DNA from: Streptomyces spirodelae
GTDB lineage: Bacteria; Actinomycetota; Actinomycetes; Streptomycetales; Streptomycetaceae
Assembly (NCBI RefSeq): GCF_017676385.1
Contig: NZ_JAFFZN010000024.1
Location: 62,001-126,000 of the forward strand
Direction of reading: 5' to 3'
Length of the DNA stretch: 64,000 nt
Below the pieces are notes generated by a model, which did not search any database, was not told where the DNA came from, and saw only the letters and a program-made list of their open reading frames with translations. Every line of letters begins with the position of its first letter. Position 1 is the first letter of the stretch. Positions 33,532 through 42,616 of this stretch are shown in pieces. The position numbers and the translations under genes were made by a program.

Positions 33532-36030
33532 ATGGTGACCTTGGCGCAGGCCCAGGAGCGCGCCGAGCGCTGGGTCAACGGCGACATGCCCGCGTACCAG
33601 CACCGGGAGGTGTGCGTACGCGAGTTCGACCTGGGTTTCGTCGCCTGGGCCGAGGACCGCGAGGGCGGACCGGCCTCGGACGGCGGCGACGTCCGGCTGG
33701 TCATCGCCCGCGACAGCGGCGAGACGACGCTGTGGCCGGCGCTGCCGGTGGGCGAGGTCATCCGCCGCTACGAGGAGGAGTACGGCGAGGAACCGGCCGT
33801 CACGCCACCGCCGCCCTCGGAGCAGCGGCTCGACCTGGAGGCGACCTCGTTCCTGCTGACGCCGCCCGAGTGGCTCCAGCAGGCAGCCGACAAGATGGGC
33901 ATTCCGGACCGCCGCGCCGACGGCCCCGGCGCGCCCGCCTCGCCCGCGCCGGCCGCCTCGGCCGGGGACTCGCTCGGCGGTGGCTCGCCCGCCGGCGGCG
34001 GCTCGCTGGGCGGAAGCACGTCCCCAGCCAGCCCCTGGGACGGTGCCGACACCGGAGGCGCCGGAAGCGGCGAGGCGCAGGCGCCGCCCGCGACCGTGTT
34101 CGCGCCGCCGCTGATGGGCAGCGACGAGGACGACACCCCGCCGCCCCCCGGCTCCGAGGCACGCACCGAACTGCTGCTCGAGGGCAGCGCCCTGCCCAGG
34201 ACCACGGTGGCCCCCGCGCTCGACGATCCGGGCGCAGACTTCGGCCGGCCCCCGGCCCAGGACCCCGGCTCGCCCTCCCAGGGCGGTGCGCCCGGCGGCG
34301 GGACCGGCACCGACGACACGGGCGCCGGCGGCGGCACGGACGGCGCAGGCACGGGTGACGGCACCGGTGGTGGTGGCGTCCACCACGCCGCAACCATGCT
34401 GGCCGACCCCTCCCAGGGCGGCCTCCAGATGCCCGGGGCGCCCGGCGCTCCCGCCGCACCGGCCGCCCCCGGCTCCGGCGCCGGGGACATCGCGGATGCC
34501 ACCACCAGCCGGGCCCCGCACGGCTCGGCGGCCGCCCGGCCCTCCTCCCGGGGCACGGGTCCCGCCGTACCTCCGCCGCCCGGTGCTCCCGGTACCCCGG
34601 GGGCACCGAGTGCGCCAGGTGACCGCTCCGGCGGCGGTGCGGGCACCCCTCCGCCGCCGTCCGCGCCCGGAGCTCCCGGAGCGCCCGGAGCTCCCGGCGG
34701 TGGGTATGTGCCCACGCAGATGGTCTCGGCCGACGACCTCGCCGAACAGATCAGCCAGAGCGGGCAGCAGCCCAAGCCGGACCTGCCCGGCGACCCGGCC
34801 ACCCCGCCGCCCGGCGACGCCGCGGGCCCGGGCGGTGGTGGCGTGCACCAGGCGGCGACGATGCTCGCGAGCCCCGGCCCCGGCGGTCCCACACCTCCCG
34901 GGCCGCCCGGCGCGCCCGGAACGCCGCCCGGCGCTCCCGGCGCCCCGCCGCCGGGAGTCCATGGCACCCCGCCGCCCGGCGCGCCCGCCATGGGGCCCGG
35001 GACGGGCACCCCGCCGCCCGGAGCACCGCAGCCGCAGCCGGGTCAGCCCACGGTCGGGCCCGGCTATATGGCCGTACTCCGCTACCGGGCGCCGGACGGC
35101 TCCGAGCAGCAGCTCATCCGCCGCTCCGCGCCGGGCACTCCGCACCCGGAGTGGCAGCTGCTGCACGAGCTGCGGGCCATGAACGTGCCCCCGCAGCAGG
35201 TGGTCGAGCTCCACACCGAGCTGGAGCCCTGTGACCTGCCGGGTGGCTACTGCGCCCGGATGATCCGCGAGACCTGGCCGCAGGTGCGGGTCAGTCACAC
35301 TGCCTCGTACGGCACCGACCACGCCTCGCGGCAGCAGGGCATGCGGCACCTGATCGAGCACCAGGGCGAGCTGCACCAGGTCGCCGACGGTCCGGCGCGG
35401 CCGGCGCCCAACCGGGTGCCGCTGCCGCCGCCGGGCCAGATTCCGGCAGCGCCGCCGATCCCGCCCGACGCCGTCGGGCAGGAGCTCATGCAGGCGTTCG
35501 GGCCGCAGGGCGTCTTCCGCTTCGACCAGCGCGCCGTCTCCCGGCAGGGCGTGCCCGACATCGTGGCGCAGACCCTCGTGTGGGCGGGCGTCCCCCTGGA
35601 CATGGGCCCCTTCTTCTGGGGACAGGCCCAGCCCGGCAGGCCCATTCCGACCCTGGCCGAGCTCGCCCAGGAGCGCGGCGTACAGCCCGCTTCCGACGCG
35701 GGGTCGTACCTGGTGGTGGGGACGGACTTCGGGCGTCAGCTGTGCGTGCAGTACGGCACGGCCAACATCGTGGCCGTGCCGCTGGAGGCGGGGCCCGGCG
35801 GGCAGCCGGCGCCGCCGCAGTTCGTGAACACCGGGCTTCCGGAGTTCGTGCGGTGCATGGCCATGCTGGGGCGGATGTGGCGCCTGCGGTTCGGGCTGAC
35901 GCCCGAGCAGGCCGGCCGGTGGACGGTCGACTTCCAGGCGCAGCTCGCCGCGCTCGACGCTGCCGCGTTGGCCTCGCCGGAGAATTGGTGGTCGGTGCTG
36001 CTCGAACAGATGTGGGACGGTTTGTTCTAG
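33532..36030 (+). CDS. Deaminase-SUKH-4 fusion with a long Pro/Gly linker
   Basis: The protein has 832 residues. Residues 1-~85 (LAQAQERAERWVN to PVGEVIRRYEEEYG) look like an Imm35/YrhB-type immunity domain. Residues ~86-510 are low complexity (Pro, Gly, Ala) with two short HHAATM/HQAATM-like repeats. Residues ~511-630 resemble an Xoo2897-like nucleic-acid deaminase: the catalytic H561-T-E563 with P566-C567 and C574 in HTELEPCDLPGGYC. Residues ~645-832 match SUKH-4 (WAGVPLDMGPFFW, YLVVGTDFG, FVNTGLPEFVRCMAML). The toxin-like domain thus sits between two immunity-like domains. No signal peptide. It is co-transcribed with the preceding gene. Confidence 0.72.
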   Translation: MVTLAQAQERAERWVNGDMPAYQHREVCVREFDLGFVAWAEDREGGPASDGGDVRLVIARDSGETTLWPALPVGEVIRRYEEEYGEEPAVTPPPPSEQRLDLEATSFLLTPPEWLQQAADKMGIPDRRADGPGAPASPAPAASAGDSLGGGSPAGGGSLGGSTSPASPWDGADTGGAGSGEAQAPPATVFAPPLMGSDEDDTPPPPGSEARTELLLEGSALPRTTVAPALDDPGADFGRPPAQDPGSPSQGGAPGGGTGTDDTGAGGGTDGAGTGDGTGGGGVHHAATMLADPSQGGLQMPGAPGAPAAPAAPGSGAGDIADATTSRAPHGSAAARPSSRGTGPAVPPPPGAPGTPGAPSAPGDRSGGGAGTPPPPSAPGAPGAPGAPGGGYVPTQMVSADDLAEQISQSGQQPKPDLPGDPATPPPGDAAGPGGGGVHQAATMLASPGPGGPTPPGPPGAPGTPPGAPGAPPPGVHGTPPPGAPAMGPGTGTPPPGAPQPQPGQPTVGPGYMAVLRYRAPDGSEQQLIRRSAPGTPHPEWQLLHELRAMNVPPQQVVELHTELEPCDLPGGYCARMIRETWPQVRVSHTASYGTDHASRQQGMRHLIEHQGELHQVADGPARPAPNRVPLPPPGQIPAAPPIPPDAVGQELMQAFGPQGVFRFDQRAVSRQGVPDIVAQTLVWAGVPLDMGPFFWGQAQPGRPIPTLAELAQERGVQPASDAGSYLVVGTDFGRQLCVQYGTANIVAVPLEAGPGGQPAPPQFVNTGLPEFVRCMAMLGRMWRLRFGLTPEQAGRWTVDFQAQLAALDAAALASPENWWSVLLEQMWDGLF

Positions 36031-36059
36031 TTGTTCGGTGAGGGGGTGCCCCTTTCCCG

Positions 36060-36130
36060 TCGTCGCGGGGCGCCGGTGCGTTGTGGCTTGTCGCGCAGTT
36101 CACCGCGCCCGTTGCGGGGCGCCGACGTGC
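36060..36130. repeat. Streptomyces-type intergenic element, copy B (reverse orientation)
   Basis: Read on the minus strand this contains GGGCGCGGTGAACTGCGCGA followed by CAAGCCAC, matching the core of the elements near 5976 and 60475. It lies between the deaminase fusion gene and the LCP gene. Confidence 0.55.
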
Positions 36131-36161
36131 CGACCGGCGCTCCGTGCGGGAGGCTCGATGC

Positions 36162-37154
36162 ATGGGCACCGTCCACCGCGCAAGCGGCCCGCGCCGCAGA
36201 TGGTGGCGGGTCGTCGTGCTTCTCCTCGGCGTGCTGCTGCTGGCCTGCGGAGTGGCGGTGGCCGGGACGTATGTGTGGGCGGACAACCGGGTGCGGCAGA
36301 CCGACGCGTTCGCCGACTACCCGGGCCGCCCGGCACCCGGCAAGGGCACCAACTGGCTGATCGTCGGTACCGACACCCGCGCGGACCTCAGCCCTGAGCA
36401 GCGCGAGAAGCTGCACGTGGGCGGGGGCGGCCGGCGCAACACCGACACGGTGATGGTGCTGCACCACGGGGATGCGGGCCCGTACCTGGTCAGCATCCCG
36501 CGCGACTCGTACGTCCACGTCCCCGGTCACGGCCGCGGCAAGATCAACTCGGCGTACGCACGCGGCGGCCCCCAGCTGCTCACCCGTACCGTCGAACAGG
36601 CGACCGGGCTGCGCCTCGACCACTACGCGGAGGTCGACTTCCTCGGCTTCACCCGCCTCGTCGACGCACTGGACGGCGTACGGATCTGTCTGGACGAGCC
36701 GCTGCGGGACGAGAAGGCGGGGGCCGAGCTGCGCGCGGGCTGCCAGACGCTCGACGGCAGGCAGGCGCTGGCCTTCGTCCGGGCGCGCTACAGCGACCCG
36801 CAGGGGGACCTGGGCCGGGTCGAGCGGCAGCGGGAGCTGCTGAGCGCGCTCGTCCGGGAGGGCACGGGCCCGGCCACCGTCGGCAACCCCTTCCGCTTCT
36901 ACCCCTTCCTCGGTTCGGCCCTGGACGCGGTCACCGTCGACCGGGGCAGCTCAGCGCTGTCACTCACACGAATGGGCTGGAAGATCAGACGGCTGACGGA
37001 GGGCGACGGGGGTACGACGACCGTCCCGGTCGCGAACCCCGGGCTCAGCGTGCCGGGTGCCGGAAGCGTGGTCACTTGGGAGCCATCCGGGTCACGTTCT
37101 CTTTTTCATCAGTTGCGGCATGATGTGCCGATTACGGCAACCACGGTGAAGTAG
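36162..37154 (+). CDS. LytR-CpsA-Psr (LCP) family wall-polymer ligase
   Basis: The protein has 330 residues: a short cytoplasmic basic N-terminus, one transmembrane helix (VVVLLLGVLLLACGVAVAGTYVW) and an extracytoplasmic LCP domain. The domain shows NWLIVGTDTRADLS, RNTDTVMVLHH, LVSIPRDSYV, GKINSAYARGG and HYAEVDFLGFTRLVDALDG. LCP enzymes attach teichoic-acid-like or other glycopolymers to peptidoglycan, using conserved Arg/Asp residues visible in these motifs. ATG follows GGGAGG; the frame is open 27 codons further upstream, into the intergenic repeat. The specific polymer is unknown. Confidence 0.92.
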   Translation: MGTVHRASGPRRRWWRVVVLLLGVLLLACGVAVAGTYVWADNRVRQTDAFADYPGRPAPGKGTNWLIVGTDTRADLSPEQREKLHVGGGGRRNTDTVMVLHHGDAGPYLVSIPRDSYVHVPGHGRGKINSAYARGGPQLLTRTVEQATGLRLDHYAEVDFLGFTRLVDALDGVRICLDEPLRDEKAGAELRAGCQTLDGRQALAFVRARYSDPQGDLGRVERQRELLSALVREGTGPATVGNPFRFYPFLGSALDAVTVDRGSSALSLTRMGWKIRRLTEGDGGTTTVPVANPGLSVPGAGSVVTWEPSGSRSLFHQLRHDVPITATTVK

Positions 37155-37261
37155 CGCATCCTGGGGCGGGCCGGACGCGAGCGTCGTCGACGTGAGCGTC
37201 GGGAACGCCGGATCGCCAAGAGTGACCAGAGTGACGAGTTTGCCGAGATAAGGGGCTCGAT

Positions 37262-38182
37262 ATGAGTGCGTCGTCGCCGCACGGCTTCACCGTCGTCCGG
37301 GGCCGCGGGTACCGGCCCGAACAGGTCGACGGCCGCGTGACCGAGCTGAACGCGGAACGCGAGGCCGCCTGGCACCGCACCGCGCAGCTCACCCAGCGCG
37401 CCCAGGAGCTGGCCGAGGAGGCCGAACAGCTGCGCGGCATCGCCACCGCGCTGCCACCGCAGACCTACGAGGCGCTCGGTCCACGCGCCCAGGGGCTCCT
37501 CGCCACCGCCGAATCCGAGGCCGCCGACGTACGGACAGCGGCCGAGTCCGAGGCGCAGGAACTGACAGAACGCGCCGAGGAGGAGGCGCGCTCCGTACGT
37601 GAGGCCGCGCGTGAGTCCGCGGCGCGTCGGCGCGCGGACGCCGAGGCCGCCGCGGCCAGGACACTGGACGCAGCCCAGGACCGCGCCGACGAGCTGCGCG
37701 TCGAGGCGCGGTCGCAGGCCGAGAAGATCGGCCAGGAGGCATTCGACGCGCTCCAGGAGATGTCCCGCAGGTGTGCGGCGCTGCTGACCGAACAGGAGCA
37801 CGAGCAGGCGGCGCAGGCTGACGCCTTCGAACGGGAGATGGCCAAGAAGGAGACCGACTTCCAGGCGTACGCCGCCGAGCTGGACGAACGCGGCCGGCGT
37901 GCCCTCGCCGACGCCAAGCGGGCGCACGCTGAGGCCGAGGAGGCGGCGCGACACCGGCAGGAGGACGCGGAGGCGCGCGGCGCGGAGATCCTGGCGGAGG
38001 CCAAGGTGCGGGCCGAGGGTATCGAGAGGGAGACCGAGCGGGTGCTGAGGGAGCACGCCGAGCGGGCCGAGGAGCTGCGGCAGCACATGGCGCATGTCCG
38101 CTCCTCCCTCGCTGCCCTCACCGGCCGCGCACCCGAAGACCCCGCCGTCCCGGCCCAGCAGTCCGCCTCCGCCGCGGACTGA
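37262..38182 (+). CDS. Coiled-coil protein (Streptomyces 'cellulose-binding' / DivIVA-like)
   Basis: The protein has 306 residues. A short N-terminal motif (HGFTVVRGRGYRPEQVDGRV) resembles the DivIVA-type membrane-curvature domain start. The rest is almost wholly a Glu/Ala/Arg-rich coiled coil (AESEAADVRTAAESEAQELTERAEEEARS and onward) to about residue 285. It is related to Streptomyces proteins historically annotated 'cellulose-binding' and, more distantly, to Scy/FilP-type cytoskeletal proteins of the polarisome. Cytoplasmic; the structural role is inferred. It is followed by mfd on the same strand. Confidence 0.78.
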   Translation: MSASSPHGFTVVRGRGYRPEQVDGRVTELNAEREAAWHRTAQLTQRAQELAEEAEQLRGIATALPPQTYEALGPRAQGLLATAESEAADVRTAAESEAQELTERAEEEARSVREAARESAARRRADAEAAAARTLDAAQDRADELRVEARSQAEKIGQEAFDALQEMSRRCAALLTEQEHEQAAQADAFEREMAKKETDFQAYAAELDERGRRALADAKRAHAEAEEAARHRQEDAEARGAEILAEAKVRAEGIERETERVLREHAERAEELRQHMAHVRSSLAALTGRAPEDPAVPAQQSASAAD

Positions 38183-38245
38183 GTAAGCTCCGCCCTTTTT
38201 CGCCGGGACCGGTGGTGTCAGGGGGGCGGCGTACCCTGAAAGGGA

Positions 38246-38267
38246 CCCGGTTCGCTTGCGAGCCGGG
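38246..38267 (+). other. Hairpin in the mfd leader
   Basis: CCCGGTTCGC and GCGAGCCGGG pair (one G-U) about 70 bp before the mfd ATG. It is too short and too close to mfd to be a confident terminator for the preceding gene. Confidence 0.35.
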
Positions 38268-38336
38268 CTCTCGTCGTGTGCGCCCAGCGCAGCGACGCGT
38301 GCGCCCCCCGGACGGAAAGCCGAAAGCGAAGCCTTC

Positions 38337-41300
38337 ATGAGCCTGCACGGTCTGCTCGATGCCGTCACCAAGGACCCCGCGCTGGAGGAGGCCGTCAAGG
38401 CCGCAGCGGACGGCAACCGGCACCACGTCGACATCGTCGGCCCGGCGGCGGCCCGCCCCTTCGCCGTGGCCGCGCTGGCCCGCTCGGCGGGGCGGCCGGT
38501 GCTGGCGGTGACGGCCACCGGCCGCGAGGCCGAGGACCTGGGGGCCGCACTGCGCTCGCTCCTCCCGGAGGAGGGCGTCGTCGAGTACCCGTCGTGGGAG
38601 ACGCTGCCGCACGAGCGGCTCAGCCCGCGCTCCGACACGGTGGGCCGCCGCCTGGCCGTCCTGCGCAGGCTGGCGCACCCCGATCCTTCCGACCCGGCGA
38701 CCGGCCCGGTCTCGGTCGTCGTCGCGCCGATCCGCTCGGTTCTCCAGCCCCAGGTCAAGGGGCTGGGCGAGCTGGTGCCCGTAGCGCTGAAGCAGGGGCA
38801 GACAGCGGATCTGGAGGAGACGGTCGACGCGCTGGCGGCTGCCGCCTACGCGCGCGTCGAGCTGGTGGAGAAGCGCGGCGACTTCGCGGTGCGCGGCGGC
38901 ATCCTGGACGTCTTCCCGCCCACCGAGGAGCACCCGATCCGGGTGGAGTTCTGGGGCGACGAGGTGGAGGAGATCCGCTACTTCAAGGTCGCCGACCAGC
39001 GGTCCCTTGAGATCGCCGAGCACGGGCTGTGGGCGCCGCCGTGCCGTGAGCTGCTGCTGACGGACGAGGTGCGGCGGCGCGCGGCGGAGCTGGCCGAGGT
39101 CCACCCGGAGCTGCACGAGCTGCTCGGCAAGATCGCCGAGGGGATCGCGGTCGAGGGCATGGAGTCCCTGGCACCGGTGCTGGTGGACGAGATGGAGCTG
39201 CTGCTGGACGTGCTCCCGGCCGGCAGCATGACGGTGGTGTGCGACCCGGAGCGGGTGCGTACCCGTGCGGCCGACCTGGTGGCGACGAGCCAGGAGTTCC
39301 TGCAGGCATCCTGGGCGGCGACGGCCGGTGCCGGGGACGGCGAGGGGGCGCGGGCCCCGATCGATGTGGGCGCCGCCTCGCTGCGCGGGATCGCGGAGGT
39401 GCGGGAGCACGCCCGCGAGCTGGGCATGATGTGGTGGACGGTGAGCCAGTTCGCCGCAGACGTGGAAGGGGTGGCCGAGGAAGACGGGGACACCCTCCAG
39501 CTCGGACTGCGCGCCCCCGAGTCGTACCGGGGGGACACGGCCCGCGCGCTGGCCGACACCAAGGGCTGGCTGTCCGACGGCTGGCGGTGCGTGTACGTCA
39601 CCGAGGCGCACGGTCCGGCGGCGCGCACCGTCGAGGTGCTCGGCGGGGAGGGGGTGCCGGCCAGGCCGGCGGGCCCGCAGCTGACGCTGGACCCGTCACT
39701 CGTGCATGTGGCGTGCGGCTCCCTCGACACCGGTTTCGTCGCCCCCGGCCTCAAGCTGGCGGTGCTGACGGAGACCGATCTGTCGGGCCAGAAGGCCGCC
39801 GGCAAGGACGGCACCCGGATGCCGGCGCGGCGCCGCAAGCAGATCGACCCGCTCACGCTCCAGCCGGGCGACTACATCGTGCACGAGCAGCACGGCGTGG
39901 GCCGCTACATCGAGATGGTGCAGCGCACGGTGCAGGGCGCCACCCGCGAGTATCTGCTGGTGGAGTACGCGCCCGCGAAGCGCGGCCAGCCAGGGGACCG
40001 GCTGTTCGTGCCCACCGACCAGCTGGAGCAGATCACCAAGTACGTCGGCGGCGAGCAGCCCACCCTGCACCGGCTGGGCGGTGCCGACTGGACGAAGACC
40101 AAGGCGCGGGCCAAGAAGGCGGTCAAGGAGATCGCCGCCGACCTGATCAAGCTCTACAGCGCGCGGATGGCAGCGCCGGGGCACCCGTTCGGCGCGGACA
40201 CCCCCTGGCAGCGCGAACTTGAGGACGCGTTCCCGTACGCGGAGACCCCGGATCAGCTCACCACCATCGGCGAGGTCAAGGACGACATGGAGAAGTCAGT
40301 CCCGATGGACCGGCTGATCTGCGGCGACGTCGGGTACGGCAAGACGGAGATCGCCGTGCGGGCCGCGTTCAAGGCGGTGCAGGACGGCAAGCAGGTGGCG
40401 GTTCTGGTGCCGACGACGCTGCTGGTGCAGCAGCACTTCTCCACCTTCACCGAGCGGTACGGCCAGTTCCCCGTCAACGTCCGCGCGCTCTCCCGGTTCC
40501 AGACGGACACCGAGGCGCGGGCCACCCTGGACGGGCTGCGGGACGGCACCGTCGATGTCGTCATCGGCACCCACCGGCTCTTCTCCTCGGAGACGAAGTT
40601 CAAGGAGCTGGGCCTGGTCATCGTCGACGAGGAGCAGCGGTTCGGCGTCGAGCACAAGGAGCAGCTGAAGAAGCTGCGCGCCAACGTGGACGTGCTGACG
40701 ATGTCGGCGACGCCGATCCCCCGGACGCTGGAGATGGCCGTCACCGGCATCCGCGAGATGTCCACCATCACCACGCCGCCGGAGGAGCGGCATCCGGTGC
40801 TCACCTTCGTCGGCCCGTTCGAGGAGAAGCAGATCGGTGCGGCGATCCGCCGTGAGCTGCTGCGCGAGGGACAGGTCTTCTACATCCACAACCGGGTCGA
40901 GTCCATCGACCGGGCCGCGGCCCGGCTGCGGCAGATCGTCCCGGAGGCCCGGATCGCCACCGCGCACGGGCAGATGAGCGAGCAGGCGCTGGAGCAGGTG
41001 GTGGTCGACTTCTGGGAGAAGAAATTCGATGTGCTCGTCTCCACGACGATCGTGGAGAACGGCATCGACATCTCCAACGCCAACACCCTCATCGTCGAGC
41101 GGGGCGACACCTTCGGGCTCTCCCAGCTGCACCAGCTGCGCGGCCGGGTGGGGCGCGGCCGCGACCGGGGCTACGCCTACTTCCTCTACCCGCCGGAGAA
41201 GCCGCTGACCGAGACGGCGCACGAGCGGCTGGCCACCATCGCCCAGCACACCGAGATGGGCGCCGGTATGTACGTGGCGATGAAGGACCTGGAGATCCGC

Positions 41301-41894
41301 GGCGCCGGCAATCTGCTCGGCGGCGAGCAGTCGGGTCATATCGCCGGGGTCGGCTTCGACCTGTACGTACGGATGGTCGGTGAGGCCGTCGCCGACTACC
41401 GCGCGGCGCTGGAGGCGGGCCCGGTGGAGGAGGCGCCGCTGGAGGTCAAGATCGAGCTGCCGGTCGACGCCCATGTCCCGCACGACTACGCGCCGGGCGA
41501 GCGGCTGCGGCTCCAGGCGTACCGCTCGATCGCCGCCGCCAACACGGAGGAGGACATCGCCGCCGTACGCGAGGAGCTGACCGACCGCTACGGGCCGCTG
41601 CCCGAGCCGGTGGAGAACCTGCTGCTGGTCGCCGGGCTGCGGATGCTGGCCCGCTCCGCCGGGGTCACCGACATCACCCTCCAGGGCAACAACGTCCGCT
41701 TCAGCCCCGTGGAGCTGCGCGAGTCGCAGGAGCTGCGGCTCAAGCGGCTCTACCCCGGCTCGGTCGTCAAGCAGGCCACCCACCAGGTGCTGGTCCCCCG
41801 CCCCAAGCCCACCAAGATCGGCGCCAAGCCGCTCACGGGCCGCGAACTCCTGGCGTGGGTGGGGGAGTTCTTGACGGCGGTGCCGGGGGCGTAG
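38337..41894 (+). CDS. mfd: Transcription-repair coupling factor
   Basis: Mfd (1185 residues) removes RNA polymerase stalled at DNA lesions and recruits UvrA. The N-terminal UvrB-like region begins LHGLLDAVTKDPALEEAV. The RNA-polymerase-interaction module starts at PGDYIVHEQHGVGRYIEM. The translocase has Walker A GDVGYGKTEIAVRAAF, DEEQRFGVEHKE and SATPIPRTLEMA; the second RecA domain ends with QLHQLRGRVGRGRDRGYAYF; the C-terminal regulatory domain follows from about YRSIAAANTEEDI. I chose ATG 38337, where family homology begins; the frame is open 27 codons upstream. Confidence 0.97.
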   Translation: MSLHGLLDAVTKDPALEEAVKAAADGNRHHVDIVGPAAARPFAVAALARSAGRPVLAVTATGREAEDLGAALRSLLPEEGVVEYPSWETLPHERLSPRSDTVGRRLAVLRRLAHPDPSDPATGPVSVVVAPIRSVLQPQVKGLGELVPVALKQGQTADLEETVDALAAAAYARVELVEKRGDFAVRGGILDVFPPTEEHPIRVEFWGDEVEEIRYFKVADQRSLEIAEHGLWAPPCRELLLTDEVRRRAAELAEVHPELHELLGKIAEGIAVEGMESLAPVLVDEMELLLDVLPAGSMTVVCDPERVRTRAADLVATSQEFLQASWAATAGAGDGEGARAPIDVGAASLRGIAEVREHARELGMMWWTVSQFAADVEGVAEEDGDTLQLGLRAPESYRGDTARALADTKGWLSDGWRCVYVTEAHGPAARTVEVLGGEGVPARPAGPQLTLDPSLVHVACGSLDTGFVAPGLKLAVLTETDLSGQKAAGKDGTRMPARRRKQIDPLTLQPGDYIVHEQHGVGRYIEMVQRTVQGATREYLLVEYAPAKRGQPGDRLFVPTDQLEQITKYVGGEQPTLHRLGGADWTKTKARAKKAVKEIAADLIKLYSARMAAPGHPFGADTPWQRELEDAFPYAETPDQLTTIGEVKDDMEKSVPMDRLICGDVGYGKTEIAVRAAFKAVQDGKQVAVLVPTTLLVQQHFSTFTERYGQFPVNVRALSRFQTDTEARATLDGLRDGTVDVVIGTHRLFSSETKFKELGLVIVDEEQRFGVEHKEQLKKLRANVDVLTMSATPIPRTLEMAVTGIREMSTITTPPEERHPVLTFVGPFEEKQIGAAIRRELLREGQVFYIHNRVESIDRAAARLRQIVPEARIATAHGQMSEQALEQVVVDFWEKKFDVLVSTTIVENGIDISNANTLIVERGDTFGLSQLHQLRGRVGRGRDRGYAYFLYPPEKPLTETAHERLATIAQHTEMGAGMYVAMKDLEIRGAGNLLGGEQSGHIAGVGFDLYVRMVGEAVADYRAALEAGPVEEAPLEVKIELPVDAHVPHDYAPGERLRLQAYRSIAAANTEEDIAAVREELTDRYGPLPEPVENLLLVAGLRMLARSAGVTDITLQGNNVRFSPVELRESQELRLKRLYPGSVVKQATHQVLVPRPKPTKIGAKPLTGRELLAWVGEFLTAVPGA

Positions 41895-41931
41895 TCACCG
41901 GATAGTGTGAAAAGGGCTCACTAGCACCGGT

Positions 41932-41966
41932 GCGTGTGCCGCGGCTCGTAGGTTTGCGGCACGCGC
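41932..41966 (+). terminator. Hairpin after mfd
   Basis: The arms GCGTGTGCCGC and GCGGCACGCGC pair over 11 bp with one G-U around a 13-base loop, 38 bp after the mfd stop and 19 bp before the next ATG. A moderate-strength terminator or leader hairpin. Confidence 0.5.
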
Positions 41967-41984
41967 AGCGGTAGGGAGGACTTC

Positions 41985-42575
41985 ATGAACATGACTGTCC
42001 CGGAGCGAGGGATGACCGGCCTGCGCCGTACGGCAGAGGCGGCGGAGGAGGCCACGGGCCTGCGAGCCGAGATCATCCGAGGGGTTCTCATGATGTCTCC
42101 CACCCCGCGTGGCAAGCACGCGAAGGTGGTCAATGTGGTGGAACGGCAGCTCTTGCCCGTGTTGCCGGACGGCCTTGACGCCTTCCAGCTCGCCTCCGTC
42201 GCCCTCCCGCACGACCCCGACGACTACGCCACCCCCGACCTGCTCGTCTGCGACGCCGCCTTCGGTGACTCGGACGACTGGCTGGCCGAGCCCGGGAGCT
42301 CCGTGCTGGCCGTGGAGGTCGTCTCGCGGGGCAGCGCCACCAAGGACACGCGGGACATGGTGAGCTGGTACGCGGAAGCCGATGTGCCCGCGTACCTGGT
42401 GATCGATCCCCGGCAGGGCCACTGGACGCTGCACACCGTGCCGAAGGGCGGGGCCTACCAGGGGAGTCTGCGCGGCGAGTACGGCGAGGAGGTACCCCTG
42501 GAGCTGGAAGGTCTCCGCACCAAGCTGGCGACCGAGGGGCTGCCCCGCTACGGGCCGGAGCGCAGGCAGGGCTGA
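41985..42575 (+). CDS. Uma2-family (DUF820) predicted endonuclease
   Basis: The protein has 196 residues of the PD-(D/E)xK-fold Uma2 family common in actinobacteria and cyanobacteria. It shows the N-terminal LRAEIIRGVLMMSPTPRGKHAKVV, the acidic TPDLLVCD and the catalytic-type VLAVEVVSRGSATKDTRDM, then YLVIDPRQGHWTLH. Biological role is unclear; some members are linked to mobile elements, but this copy lies between housekeeping genes. ATG follows GGGAGGA. Confidence 0.85.
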   Translation: MNMTVPERGMTGLRRTAEAAEEATGLRAEIIRGVLMMSPTPRGKHAKVVNVVERQLLPVLPDGLDAFQLASVALPHDPDDYATPDLLVCDAAFGDSDDWLAEPGSSVLAVEVVSRGSATKDTRDMVSWYAEADVPAYLVIDPRQGHWTLHTVPKGGAYQGSLRGEYGEEVPLELEGLRTKLATEGLPRYGPERRQG

Positions 42576-42616
42576 CACGGGCTCCGGAGCCGGGGACGCC
42601 CCCGTGGGGTGCGCGG

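Noticed and set aside
30154..36030. Classical secreted polymorphic toxin locus
   Set aside because: No WXG, RHS/YD, filamentous or signal-peptide trafficking domains were found in the toxin-like proteins; only the intervening lipoprotein is exported.
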